DNA of 64,000 bases from Acidobacteriota bacterium (GTDB lineage Bacteria; Acidobacteriota; Terriglobia; Bryobacterales; Bryobacteraceae), in contig JAFDVZ010000007.1 in the NCBI GenBank assembly GCA_018268715.1, positions 310,001-374,000 of the forward strand, read 5' to 3'. Below are positions 33,927 to 42,877 of this stretch, in pieces. Below the pieces are notes generated by a model. The model was given only the letters and a program-made list of their open reading frames with translations, was not told the DNA's origin and made no database searches. Each line of letters begins with the position of its first letter. Position 1 is the first letter of the stretch. The position numbers were made by a program, and so were the translations under genes.

Positions 33927-35285
33927 TTAGAACGACAGGCGGCTGACTTGCGTGGGACCCGTCGAGTTGCTCATCTGTATGTCGACGGCGGTGATCGTCG
34001 ACGCATCGCCGCTCACCGGGAAACTGGCGCGCATGGTGAAACTGCCGCCCGATTTCGACTGCTTGAAGTAACTCGTGAAGACCGTCGTCCAGTCGGCCGA
34101 AATCGCGCCGGGCTGGACCGTCGCCCCGGTTGAATCGTAGAAAGTGAAGCTGAATCGTCCCGCCGTGCCCGTATTGTCGAAGCCCGTGATCGAGACGTCC
34201 AGCGCTCCTGTCCGGCGCACCGCGGTGGCGCTATCCACGGCGATGGCCGCTCCGGCGATCGGGAAGTCGAACTTCAAATCGGCGCTCCCTAGCACCACTT
34301 CGAACGTGATGGTTCCGGCGGTGGTTCCCGTCTGGAAGGTCGTGTCGACCCCGGCGGGGAAGGTTGCCGAGGAGTCGCCGTTCTTCACGGTGAACGACAG
34401 CCTGCGCGACCCCGTTTTGACGAACTGTATGGCCGGATCGTCGGTCATGTTCGACGAAGCCGGCTGGAACGTCATCGTAACCGTGCCGGCGCCGGAGGTC
34501 TGTGAGACCGTTTCCAGAGAGATGACCAGTTTCTGCTGTGTACCGCTGGTTAAGGGCGCGGAGAACTTGACCGCCGGTTTCGGCAGCGGCGGATCGTAGG
34601 CCACGCCGCTCAGCAGGAACGTTCGCGAATCGAACGCAATGGTCCCGCCCAGAACTCCGGCGGCGGTGGGATTGAACGTCACCGTGACCCGCGCGGAGGC
34701 GCCTGCGGCGATATTCATCGGACACTGGAGGCCCTGTGCGGTGAACGCAGAACCGCTGATCGAACAGCTCTGTATCGTGATTGGGGAAGCCGTCGACGGA
34801 TTGGACAAGGTTAGTGTCTGGGAGGCCGACTGCCCGCTCAGGACTCGTCCGAAGTCCACCGTGCCGCCCGCCGTCAGCACCCCGGCCGCTGGCGTCGAAA
34901 TCGCAGCCGCGGCAATGGCGGTGGCCCGCAGCAGGGTTTGCGCCTCGTTTACTGCGAGCGTTGCGCTGTAGGTGGCCACCATCGTCGCGCTGAAGCGCAC
35001 GCGGACCTCCGCGTAATTGGATGGCGCCACGATGTACGGCAAGGTTGGAGCCGACGAGATGCTGAATCCCTGTCCGCCCAACGAAACCGTCTGAAGCGCG
35101 ATGGATGCGTTAGTGTTGTTCCGCGCACGGAACCGGAGTTCACTCGAATCGCCGATGGCGACGTTCCCGTAGTCGACCACGGTGCTGACCGCCTTCTCCG
35201 CGGTTCCATCGAACAGAAAGAGCTGTAATTGCGCCGAGGCCGCCAGTGGCAGCGCCGCCGCGATCAACATCAACCGGAGCATCAT
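33927..35285 (-). CDS. Secreted choice-of-anchor D / ASH-type protein
   Basis: 452 residues from ATG 35285 (GGGAGG seven bases upstream; ATG is overlapped by the previous stop). After a signal peptide it repeats an ASH-like beta domain: VVDYGNVAIGDSSELRFRARN and VDFGRVLSGQSASQTLTLSN, typical of HYDIN/choice-of-anchor D modules. Two further beta-rich domains follow. Such proteins are extracellular or surface proteins, possibly adhesive. It is the last gene of a three-gene operon, coupled by ATGATG overlap. Confidence 0.78.
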   Translation of the reverse strand: MMLRLMLIAAALPLAASAQLQLFLFDGTAEKAVSTVVDYGNVAIGDSSELRFRARNNTNASIALQTVSLGGQGFSISSAPTLPYIVAPSNYAEVRVRFSATMVATYSATLAVNEAQTLLRATAIAAAAISTPAAGVLTAGGTVDFGRVLSGQSASQTLTLSNPSTASPITIQSCSISGSAFTAQGLQCPMNIAAGASARVTVTFNPTAAGVLGGTIAFDSRTFLLSGVAYDPPLPKPAVKFSAPLTSGTQQKLVISLETVSQTSGAGTVTMTFQPASSNMTDDPAIQFVKTGSRRLSFTVKNGDSSATFPAGVDTTFQTGTTAGTITFEVVLGSADLKFDFPIAGAAIAVDSATAVRRTGALDVSITGFDNTGTAGRFSFTFYDSTGATVQPGAISADWTTVFTSYFKQSKSGGSFTMRASFPVSGDASTITAVDIQMSNSTGPTQVSRLSF

Positions 35286-36076
35286 CGCCGCACCTCCCGA
35301 GCGCCGCTCGGTTCCACATCGGCGACCGGCGATGGGGCCGGCAGGATGTACACACGCGGTTGGGATCCCAGTCGGACCGCGAGCGTCGCGCCTGAGTCCG
35401 TACGCGCCTGAACCCACGCACCGCCCATCGGCGTGAGTTCCACGACTCCGGCGGGAAGGTCGAGCGTCTGCTCCACGCCCTGCACATCGCGAAGGATCGC
35501 CGCGCCGTCACGCTGGAAAATCAGGCTCCCGTCGGATAGCGCCAGCACCGGACCGGTCGATGCGCCAAGGGCGGTGACATCCTCCACCGCGCCGTCCGAC
35601 AGCCGGATTCTCACCAGGCTCAACGAATCGCTTTGGAGGACGACCATGGCCCGGTCCTTGTCCTTCAGCGTAATTGCCAGCACACCGCTTGCGCCGGGAT
35701 CGAACGGCGCCGGACTCCATTCCCCGTCGCGATAGATCGCGAGCGCGCCGGTGGAGGGATACCAGGCGGCGCCGACGCGGCCCGTCGGGTCGAAGCCGAA
35801 CATGGCCGGCCCAGACGGCGCCTCAATCTCGCTCAAAATGGCGCCTGTGCGGTCGATAACCCGGGTTGTTTCGTTGGTTTTCAGGAGGCCGAGGCTGCCG
35901 GAAAACGCCGCCGCGACGACGTCGGTCAGGCCGGTGGGCGTCGTGATGAACGCGCCCGACACGCCGGAAACCTGCAAAACGGATCCATCAGCCGCCCGGG
36001 CATAACCGATCCTGGGCGCGTCGATGCCGCCGGCGGCAGCCACAAGGGCGGTGGTGAACAGCAGGAGGGTTCGCAT
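35282..36076 (-). CDS. Secreted hypothetical protein, propeller-like repeats
   Basis: 264 residues with a signal peptide (TLLLFTTALVAAAGG). The body has a string of beta-blade-like repeats (VLQVSGVSGAFITTP, GALAIYRDGEW, VYILPAPSP) suggesting a beta-propeller, with no family I can name. The start ATG 36076 overlaps the stop of the preceding gene (TAATG), and its stop overlaps the next ATG. It is the middle gene of the operon and probably forms a complex or shares a structure with its neighbours. Confidence 0.65.
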   Translation of the reverse strand: MRTLLLFTTALVAAAGGIDAPRIGYARAADGSVLQVSGVSGAFITTPTGLTDVVAAAFSGSLGLLKTNETTRVIDRTGAILSEIEAPSGPAMFGFDPTGRVGAAWYPSTGALAIYRDGEWSPAPFDPGASGVLAITLKDKDRAMVVLQSDSLSLVRIRLSDGAVEDVTALGASTGPVLALSDGSLIFQRDGAAILRDVQGVEQTLDLPAGVVELTPMGGAWVQARTDSGATLAVRLGSQPRVYILPAPSPVADVEPSGAREVRR

Positions 36077-36654
36077 TATGGGGCCCCCACGATAACGGTC
36101 GGAGTTCCTACGGACAAGACGGTGACGGTCGGCCCGGTTGGCGTCTTGGAACCGCGCATGGCGCCCGCGGCGATTCCCGCGCCCGCCACGCCGGCCGCCA
36201 CCAAAGTGATCAGCAGTAGTTTCGAGTGTCCTCCGTTGGATACCCTGGCGGACTGCGTCGCCGCAGTCGCGTCGATGTATTGCGTGCCGATCAAACCTGC
36301 TCGAACTCCCTCTTTGGCCGCCGTGATGCGAATCGAAACGGCGCCCGTCAGTTTGTTCCAACGCATGCCCCAGACGCTGGCGCGTCCGTCGGTTTGCGTG
36401 TTCACGATTTCGGTGCGGCCCCCGTTAATGAAGGTCCCGGAAGGGCCATCCTCGGGGAGCTGGAAGCTGACCGCTACCCCGGAAACGGGGCGGCCGGTCT
36501 CGTCGGTGACCTCGACTGTGATTCCTCGGCTGGCGCGCGAACCGGGAGCGTACTTCATCCCATCGCCCTCCACGATTTTGAGGTTCAGGATCGCGAAGTC
36601 GGCGCCGTTGGCGGAAATCCAGGAGGCCAGTAGGAATGCAACTGCTCGCTTCAC
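36076..36654 (-). CDS. Exported Ig-like (Big-1-type) protein with a C-terminal membrane segment
   Basis: 192 residues: signal peptide, then a bacterial Ig-like domain with VEVTDETGRPVSGVAVSFQL and TQTDGRASVWG, the Big-1/invasin consensus, and a terminal hydrophobic helix (LLLITLVAAGVAGAGIAAGA). It is the first gene of the coupled three-gene operon. An adhesin or a scaffold for the two following proteins is plausible; this is inference. Confidence 0.72.
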   Translation of the reverse strand: MKRAVAFLLASWISANGADFAILNLKIVEGDGMKYAPGSRASRGITVEVTDETGRPVSGVAVSFQLPEDGPSGTFINGGRTEIVNTQTDGRASVWGMRWNKLTGAVSIRITAAKEGVRAGLIGTQYIDATAATQSARVSNGGHSKLLLITLVAAGVAGAGIAAGAMRGSKTPTGPTVTVLSVGTPTVIVGAP

Positions 36655-36779
36655 GCATGATAAGTGCCGGGACTACGGGGAATACTCTCAAGTAAATCTG
36701 AGGAATAGTGCTCCTTGACCGGCGTCGCTGGCCCGTGGCAGGCTTGTACACGTCCCGTCCGGTTCCCGAGGAGATTCTC

Positions 36780-37559
36780 TTGATTCGCCGTATTTTCCTG
36801 ATTCTGTTCGTGTTGTCGAGCATTGGAGTGGCCGCGCCGCGCCGGATCGTAGTGATCTCGCACCGTGGGGAACACCTGGAACACCCTGAGAACACGGTCC
36901 CGGCGTTTGAAGCCGCCATCCGGGCGGGCGCTGACTTCATCGAAGTTGACGTGCGCGCCACCTCGGACGGCAAGCTGGTTCTCAGCCACGACAGCACGGT
37001 GAACCGATGCACCAACGGGCAGGGAAAGATCGAGCAGATGACGTTCGATCAGGTGGAGGCGCTCGACGCGGGCGCCAGGAAAGGACCACAGTTCGCGGGC
37101 GTACGAATTCCGACGTTCGACCAGGTGCTGGACCTCGCGCGCGGCAGGATCGGCGTCTATGTGGACGTGAAGAGCGTCACTGCCCGGGACTTGGCGAGCC
37201 ATCTGGAGGCGCACGCCATGGCCGAACACGCCGTCATCTACTGCGGCCTCGACTTCGCCAGGGAGTTGCTGGCGTTGAACCCAAGGTTGCGGGTAATGCC
37301 CGAAGCCTCCAGCGTGGACCACGCCGGTCGGCTGGTTTCCGAACTCCATCCCAAGGTGATCGCCTTCGACGCCCGCGACTTCACGCCCGAAATCATCGCC
37401 ATCGTGAAGAAGGCCGGCTCGCGGATCTACGTCGACCGGTTGGGCGCCGCCGACAATCCCGAAAGCTGGCAGGCGGCGATCGACGCTGGCGCCGACGGCA
37501 TCCAGACGGATCGCCCGGCGGCGCTGGTCGAGTACCTGAAGGCGAAAGGCTACCGTTAA
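36780..37559 (+). CDS. Exported glycerophosphodiester phosphodiesterase
   Basis: The start is TTG 36780, with GAGGAGA six bases upstream. The signal peptide IRRIFLILFVLSSIGVAA precedes HRGEHLEHPENTVPAFEAAI (catalytic His, HRG, and EN) and DFIEVDVRATSDGKLVLSHD (EVDV, HD), the GDPD active-site set. It frees glycerol-3-phosphate from deacylated phospholipids. Its stop codon TAA and that of the convergent lipoprotein gene overlap in the palindrome TTAA at 37556-37559. 259 residues, normal length. Confidence 0.9.
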   Translation: MIRRIFLILFVLSSIGVAAPRRIVVISHRGEHLEHPENTVPAFEAAIRAGADFIEVDVRATSDGKLVLSHDSTVNRCTNGQGKIEQMTFDQVEALDAGARKGPQFAGVRIPTFDQVLDLARGRIGVYVDVKSVTARDLASHLEAHAMAEHAVIYCGLDFARELLALNPRLRVMPEASSVDHAGRLVSELHPKVIAFDARDFTPEIIAIVKKAGSRIYVDRLGAADNPESWQAAIDAGADGIQTDRPAALVEYLKAKGYR

Positions 37560-38161
37560 CGGCCGGCCACTTCGCGGCTCAGCAACTCCGCGCGCTCGGC
37601 AAGGCTCTTGGCCCCGGCGGGATCGCGCTCGCGGATCTCACGGGCCTGCGCGACGAAGGCGATCGCCTGCGAAAGTTGGGCCTGGCGGCGGTCGTCCAAC
37701 CGCTGGGCGCGGGCGGCGGCGATGTTGCGTGAGGCGCGGTCCAGCAGGTCGTCGATCGCCGCTCGATAGGCGCGCAATTCGTTTTCCGGAAGCAGCGGCG
37801 CGAGTTCCGGCACGCGTGCGGCCTCGGGGGGCTGCTGCGGCGGCGAGGGTCCCACCACTACGGCGGGCTCCACGGGTTTCGGCTTCGGCGCCGGCGGCGG
37901 AGCGGCTTGCGCCTTTGGGAAATGGGGCGGTTCCTGAGGCTCCTGGGCGGGCGTCTCCGGGACCACGATCTCGGGCGGCGGAGCGATCTTGGGAGGCGGG
38001 GCTTTTTGGACGGGGAACGTCGCCGGTTGCGGCGGAGGCGGCAAGGTCTGTTTGTGGCGCGCCGGCCAACACGCGGTCAGCGTGAAGCAGCAGAGCAGGC
38101 AGGCGGCGGTCCACGGAAACTGAGCGCACCCGGTCCGTGCGCCTGACCGGGGAAGGGTCAA
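37556..38161 (-). CDS. Proline-rich lipoprotein in the NtrC-type operon
   Basis: 201 residues starting at TTG 38161, overlapping the kinase stop codon (TTGA). The N-terminus ends in LLCCFTLTAC, a lipobox. A long Pro/Pro-Glu segment (about 40-125) is followed by a helical tail with ELRAYRAAIDDLLDRA and FVAQAREIRERD. It resembles an envelope spacer with a peptide- or peptidoglycan-contacting helix. As the third gene after regulator and kinase it may be a sensor accessory. Confidence 0.68.
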   Translation of the reverse strand: MTLPRSGARTGCAQFPWTAACLLCCFTLTACWPARHKQTLPPPPQPATFPVQKAPPPKIAPPPEIVVPETPAQEPQEPPHFPKAQAAPPPAPKPKPVEPAVVVGPSPPQQPPEAARVPELAPLLPENELRAYRAAIDDLLDRASRNIAAARAQRLDDRRQAQLSQAIAFVAQAREIRERDPAGAKSLAERAELLSREVAGR

Positions 38162-40038
38162 GCTTGAAGGGCGCGGGAAAGCTCGGAGTCGGATCGCGAT
38201 GTGAAGGCCTCCGGAAAACTGAATCGGAAGGTGGCGCCGCGGCCGGATTCGCTGGCCACCTCAATTTTACCATCCAGCAATTGGACGAACCGGAAGGTCA
38301 TCGCCAGCCCGATGCCGGATCCGCGCTCCTTGGTGCTGAAGTACAAATCGAAGATCTTCTTGCGGATCTCAGGCGGGATGCCGGGTCCGGAATCGGAAAC
38401 CAGCAGTTCGATTCGTCCGCCGCCGCGCAGCGTTTCGAGCCGCAACAGTCCACCCCCGGGCATCGCGTCCACCGCGTTCACCACCACGTTGAGTACGGCC
38501 TGTTGCAGCAGATCCCGGTCGCCGTTCATCATGGCGGGGCGCTGTGTGGTCCGAAGGTCGATGATGATGTTGCGCGACTCCGCCTCGGGCCGGACCAGCC
38601 GCACCACCTCGTGGGCGATGTCGTTCAGGTCCAGGTGCCGCAGGTCCGGGCGCACCGGGCGGTTGAAGTCGAGGAAGGTTTTCACCACGCGGTCCAGGCG
38701 CTGGATCTCCCGGCGGATCACGTTCAACTCCGGCGCCTCGTCGCCGTCGGCTAACCTTGCCCGCAGCACCTCCAGGTGCAGCGTAATGGCGTTCAGCGGA
38801 TTCTTGATCTCGTGCGCCACGCCATGGGTCACCTGGCTGAGCGCAGCCAGGCGGTTGGCCAGGTCGAGCTGGGCCGCCACTTCATCGCGCGACTCCACAT
38901 CGCGCAGCGTCACCAGCGCACCCAACCGCGCGCCGGTGCTCGACCGGTGCACCGGCTGGACGTCCACCAGGATGGTGAACTCGCGGTCGCCGGCCCACAC
39001 CACGCACGAGCGGTTGCGCGCCGGCGAGCCGGTGGCGATGGCGTCCCGCACCAGTTGGCCGATGCCGCTGTCGCCGGGGAAGACCGCTTCGGCCGCCGAT
39101 CCGACCAGCGCGGCGGGATCCCGGTCGAGCAGGCGCCGCACCGCCCGTCCGGCCATGGTCACGCGGCCGGAGGCGTCAAACAGCAGGACGGCTTCCTCCA
39201 GGCGCTCCAGCAGTTGTTCGACGTTGCCGCGCAGTTCGTCGACGTTGGCCCTGGCGCCCTGGAACTGCTGATCGATGTTGCTGAGCTTGGTGTAGACGGC
39301 GGCGAACTCTCGGGCCTCGTGTTTCGATTCGGACTCGGAGTTGAATTGTCCGGTCGCCATGCGGTCCAGGTTCTGGCTGAGGCGTTCGAGCGGGCTCAGC
39401 ACGAAGTTGGGCAGCACCAGCGCCAGGATGACCGACGCCACCAGGCACGCCGCGCACACGCCGAGCACGCCGAACAATCCCGATTGCAGCTCGCGGCGCA
39501 GAAACAGAGGGGACACCACGACATGGATATTCAGCACCGGTGTGGTTTCGCCGATGATGGCGATGGGGCGCAGCACTTCCGTATCCTGACGGTCGATGTA
39601 GACCTGGCGCAGGTTCTCGAGCAGCGACCGCTTGGTCCACTCGGCCAGGTCCATCTCGCCATGCGGGCCCTTGCGCTGGGGCGCGGAACTGGCCAGCAAC
39701 TGGCCGTCGCCGCTGGTGATGAAGACCTCCGAAACGAAGCCCCAGTGACGCACCGCCCGCTCGAGCGTGCTGGTGATGGAAGGATCGTTGCTGGCGAGGC
39801 CGCGCCAGAACTGTTTGGCCTGCTCGGGAGTCGAGGGACGGGGATTTGATTCCGCCGCCTGGCGCTGCAGCCGTTCGAGGATGCTCGCCTGCAACTGGTC
39901 GGCCAGCGAGTTGGCGGTGTCGTGCGCGCGGCGGAAGGTGGCCTCCAGGTAGCCGCGCATGTAGAGTCCCGAAAGCACGGCCACCATGGCGCTCATCAAC
40001 AACGCCACCGCGAGACGGAGCCGGGCCTTCAGCGACAT
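38158..40038 (-). CDS. Membrane sensor histidine kinase (NtrB/AtoS type)
   Basis: 626 residues: transmembrane helix near the N-terminus, a periplasmic sensor domain of about 150 residues, a second helix (LGVCAACLVASVILALVLPNF, about 190-210), HAMP (SPLERLSQNLDRMATGQF), PAS domain, HisKA box with HGVAHEIKNPLNAITLHLEVL (phosphorylated His) and an HATPase_c domain (NVVVNAVDAMP; SDSGPGIPPE; STKERGSGIGLA). It phosphorylates the sigma-54 regulator encoded seven bases upstream. The signal sensed is unknown. Confidence 0.92.
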   Translation of the reverse strand: MSLKARLRLAVALLMSAMVAVLSGLYMRGYLEATFRRAHDTANSLADQLQASILERLQRQAAESNPRPSTPEQAKQFWRGLASNDPSITSTLERAVRHWGFVSEVFITSGDGQLLASSAPQRKGPHGEMDLAEWTKRSLLENLRQVYIDRQDTEVLRPIAIIGETTPVLNIHVVVSPLFLRRELQSGLFGVLGVCAACLVASVILALVLPNFVLSPLERLSQNLDRMATGQFNSESESKHEAREFAAVYTKLSNIDQQFQGARANVDELRGNVEQLLERLEEAVLLFDASGRVTMAGRAVRRLLDRDPAALVGSAAEAVFPGDSGIGQLVRDAIATGSPARNRSCVVWAGDREFTILVDVQPVHRSSTGARLGALVTLRDVESRDEVAAQLDLANRLAALSQVTHGVAHEIKNPLNAITLHLEVLRARLADGDEAPELNVIRREIQRLDRVVKTFLDFNRPVRPDLRHLDLNDIAHEVVRLVRPEAESRNIIIDLRTTQRPAMMNGDRDLLQQAVLNVVVNAVDAMPGGGLLRLETLRGGGRIELLVSDSGPGIPPEIRKKIFDLYFSTKERGSGIGLAMTFRFVQLLDGKIEVASESGRGATFRFSFPEAFTSRSDSELSRALQA

Positions 40039-40045
40039 TGGCGCG

Positions 40046-41494
40046 CTACGATTCCGCCGTCTGGTCGTTGGCGGCGGCTCCGTATTCCTTCAGCTTGTTG
40101 AACAGCGTCTTTAGGCTGATGCCCAGGATCTCGGCGGCGCGAGTCTTGTTGTTCTTGGTGTGCCGCAGCGTCAGAAGGATGAGCTGCTTTTCGGCTTCAC
40201 TAACGGTGGCGCCCACCGCGAGCCTGAGCTTGTCGGAATCGTTGGCGTGCGAAAGTCCGCGGACGGGGGCCGCGCCGAAGTCGCGGGGAAGGTGCGCCAT
40301 CGCGATCGGTCCTTCGCCGGCGATGATCACGGCGCGCTCCAGCACGTTGCGCAGTTCCCGGACATTGCCCGGCCAGGGGCGTCGGCGCAAAGTCTCGATG
40401 ACGTCCGGCTGGGCTTCGGTCACCTTGCAGCCGTGCTTCTTGTTCAGGACTCCGATCAGCGATTCGACCAGCGGCGGGATATCGCCTTCGCGATCGCGCA
40501 ACGGCGGCAGGTCGATGCGGAAGACATTCAGCCGGTAATAAAGGTCCTCGCGGAGTTCGCCCTTCTGAAGGATCTCGTCCAGGTTGCGGTTGGTGGACGC
40601 GATGATGCGGACGTCCACCGCGATCTCGTTCCGGCCGCCCAGCCGCCGGACGCGGGAATCCTCGAGCACGCGCAGAAGTTTGGCCTGCGTGGTGACGGGC
40701 ATCTCGCCCAGTTCGTCGAGCAACAGCGTTCCCTGCTGCGCCAGTTCGAAACAACCGGCGCGGCGTTCCACCGCCCCGGTGAAGGCGCCTTTCTCATGCC
40801 CGAACAGCTCACTCTCCATCAGAGTTTCGGGCAGGGCGGCGCAGTTGATGGCGACAAACGGTCCGCCGCGCCGGGGGCTCAGCTGATGGATGGCGCGGGC
40901 CACCAGTTCCTTGCCCGTGCCGCTCTCCCCCGAAATCAGCACGGCGGCGCGGCTGGGCGCCACCTGCCGGATCAGGGAGAATACCTGCTGCATGGGGGTG
41001 GAGGTTCCCACCATGTCCACCAGGATGCCCTGGTAGGAGAGTTGCCGCTGAAGGCGTTCGGCTTCCTCGGCGAGCCGGCTCTGCTGCGCCGCCCGTTCCA
41101 GAAGGAGCCGCAGCGCGCTCGGCTGGATCGGCTTTTCGAGGAACCAGTAGGCGTCCAGGTCGTGCATGATCTGGACCGCGGTCTCGATGTTGCCGAACGC
41201 CGTCAGCACAATGGCGGGCGGCATGGAGCCGGCGGCGCCGAGCCGTTTCAGCAGCTCGAAACCGTCCATGCGGGGCATCATCAGATCCGTGACGATCACG
41301 TCGATCTGGCCGCCGGCCAGTTTGTCCAGGGCCTCCTGGCCATCCGCCGCGGTCTCCACGGCGAAACCCCAGGCGCTGACCATGCTCGCCAAACCCGCTC
41401 GTTGATACTCTTCGTCGTCCACCACCAGGATGCGGGTGGCGCGGCCCGTTGCGACGCCGCCGCCGATTGTGGACATCGTGCTTGATTGACCCAT
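40046..41494 (-). CDS. Sigma-54-dependent response regulator (NtrC family)
   Basis: 482 residues with receiver domain (VVDDEEYQRAGL; phosphorylated Asp in VIVTDLMMPRMDG), AAA+ domain with GESGTGKELVARAIH (Walker A), the sigma-54 contact GAFTGA, and a C-terminal Fis-type helix-turn-helix (TRAAEILGISLKTLFNKL). It activates sigma-54 promoters on phosphorylation by the downstream kinase. Gene order is regulator, kinase, lipoprotein. Target genes cannot be read from the window. Confidence 0.94.
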   Translation of the reverse strand: MGQSSTMSTIGGGVATGRATRILVVDDEEYQRAGLASMVSAWGFAVETAADGQEALDKLAGGQIDVIVTDLMMPRMDGFELLKRLGAAGSMPPAIVLTAFGNIETAVQIMHDLDAYWFLEKPIQPSALRLLLERAAQQSRLAEEAERLQRQLSYQGILVDMVGTSTPMQQVFSLIRQVAPSRAAVLISGESGTGKELVARAIHQLSPRRGGPFVAINCAALPETLMESELFGHEKGAFTGAVERRAGCFELAQQGTLLLDELGEMPVTTQAKLLRVLEDSRVRRLGGRNEIAVDVRIIASTNRNLDEILQKGELREDLYYRLNVFRIDLPPLRDREGDIPPLVESLIGVLNKKHGCKVTEAQPDVIETLRRRPWPGNVRELRNVLERAVIIAGEGPIAMAHLPRDFGAAPVRGLSHANDSDKLRLAVGATVSEAEKQLILLTLRHTKNNKTRAAEILGISLKTLFNKLKEYGAAANDQTAES

Positions 41495-41561
41495 CTCCGA
41501 ATCGACCTACTCGTGTGGACGCCACCGGGCGTGTAAATATTTCAGCTTTTCGCGTCGCACA

Positions 41562-42860
41562 TCAGGTTCTCGAATAGACCTTTCGGATTGCCGCCACGAT
41601 GTCGTCCGTGTCGCGCTTGTCGAACTTGGGATCCATGAGCACGCCGGCGAAGCGCCCCAGGATGTCGAGCGTGCGGGGGCATGACGCCGCGCCGTACTGG
41701 ATGGTCTTGCCGCGCTCGGAGGTGAACGTCGGCCACGAAGGGTGCACCGTCACCTTCTTTTCGATGTAGGGCTGCACGGGAAGGATGGCCGATCCGCCGG
41801 GAGGCGCGGCGGGCACATTCTCGGCCTTCATGCCCGCCATGAAGCGGTCGCGCCGTTCCCTGGTTCCGAAGTCGATGAAGACGCCCGTGCCGAGTTCGCC
41901 GGACGGATCGGGGAGCTTGCGCAGGCGGATGCCCGGCAGGTCGCGGACACCCTCGTAGACGCGGGCGGCGTTGGCCCGCACGTTGCCGATGATCCTGTCC
42001 AGCTTGCCGAGTTGGGCGATCAGCACGCCGCCCGAGAACTCGTTCATGCGGAAGTTGGTTCCGACGAAGGGAGCGAGCCGTTCCTTGCCGCCGGCCGCCT
42101 GAATATGGATGGGGCGCAACATGCCGACGTCGTGGAAGCGGGCGGCGCGCTCAAACAATTCCGGATCGTTCGACACCACCGCGCCGCCTTCGCCGGCGGT
42201 GATGGTCTTATTCAATTGAAGGCTACAGATGCCGATGTCGCCGTGCGAGCCGAGCGGTTTGCCCTTGTAGCTGGCGCCGACGCTTTGCGCGAAGTCCTCG
42301 ATCACCTTCAGATTGTGTTTGCGGGCGATGGGGATGACTTTGTCGAGGTCGGCCGGATTGCCCTGCAGCGACACAGCCATGATCGCCTTGGTGTTCGGCG
42401 TGATTCGATGCTCGATGTCGGAGGGGTCGATGTTGAAGGACTCGTCGATTTCGGCGAACACCGGCAGCGCTCCGGCGAGGACGATGGCCGCGTAGCAGGA
42501 GTGCCACGTCCAGGCGGGCAGGATCACTTCGTCGCCGGGCCCAATGGCGAGGCCGTTGACGGCGCACTGCAGCGCCGCGGTTCCCGACGTGACGGCGAGG
42601 GCGTACTTCACACCGATGCGTTCGGCGAAGCGCCTCTCAAAGGTCGCCACCTTGGTGGGCTCCTTCGGCCCATACCAGCGGAACGGGCTGCGGGATTGGA
42701 CCACTTCGGTGACCTGGTCGAGTTCCTGCTGGTCGTAGTATTCCGAGCCCCAGTAGCCTGCGCGCAACGGACGGCTGCGCACCGGGTTATCGGTAGCGGC
42801 TTTGGATTCGGACGCCGCGGCCGCTACTCCGGCCGCCGCCAGAAACGATCTGCGATTCAC
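41562..42860 (-). CDS. DegT/DnrJ/EryC1-type aminotransferase with a Tat signal
   Basis: I start at GTG 42860, which has AGGAGG upstream and gives VNRRSFLAAAGVAAAA, a twin-arginine signal. The rest is a PLP-dependent sugar-aminotransferase fold: SGTAALQCAVNGLAI, DEVILPAWTWHSCYAAI, and the PLP lysine in QLNKTITAGEGGAVV. Export of a PLP enzyme is unusual; Tat transport of the folded cofactor-bound protein would allow it. It lies in the same strand order as a sugar isomerase gene. Confidence 0.85.
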   Translation of the reverse strand: MNRRSFLAAAGVAAAASESKAATDNPVRSRPLRAGYWGSEYYDQQELDQVTEVVQSRSPFRWYGPKEPTKVATFERRFAERIGVKYALAVTSGTAALQCAVNGLAIGPGDEVILPAWTWHSCYAAIVLAGALPVFAEIDESFNIDPSDIEHRITPNTKAIMAVSLQGNPADLDKVIPIARKHNLKVIEDFAQSVGASYKGKPLGSHGDIGICSLQLNKTITAGEGGAVVSNDPELFERAARFHDVGMLRPIHIQAAGGKERLAPFVGTNFRMNEFSGGVLIAQLGKLDRIIGNVRANAARVYEGVRDLPGIRLRKLPDPSGELGTGVFIDFGTRERRDRFMAGMKAENVPAAPPGGSAILPVQPYIEKKVTVHPSWPTFTSERGKTIQYGAASCPRTLDILGRFAGVLMDPKFDKRDTDDIVAAIRKVYSRT

Positions 42861-42877
42861 AGGCGCCTCCTGTCCCC

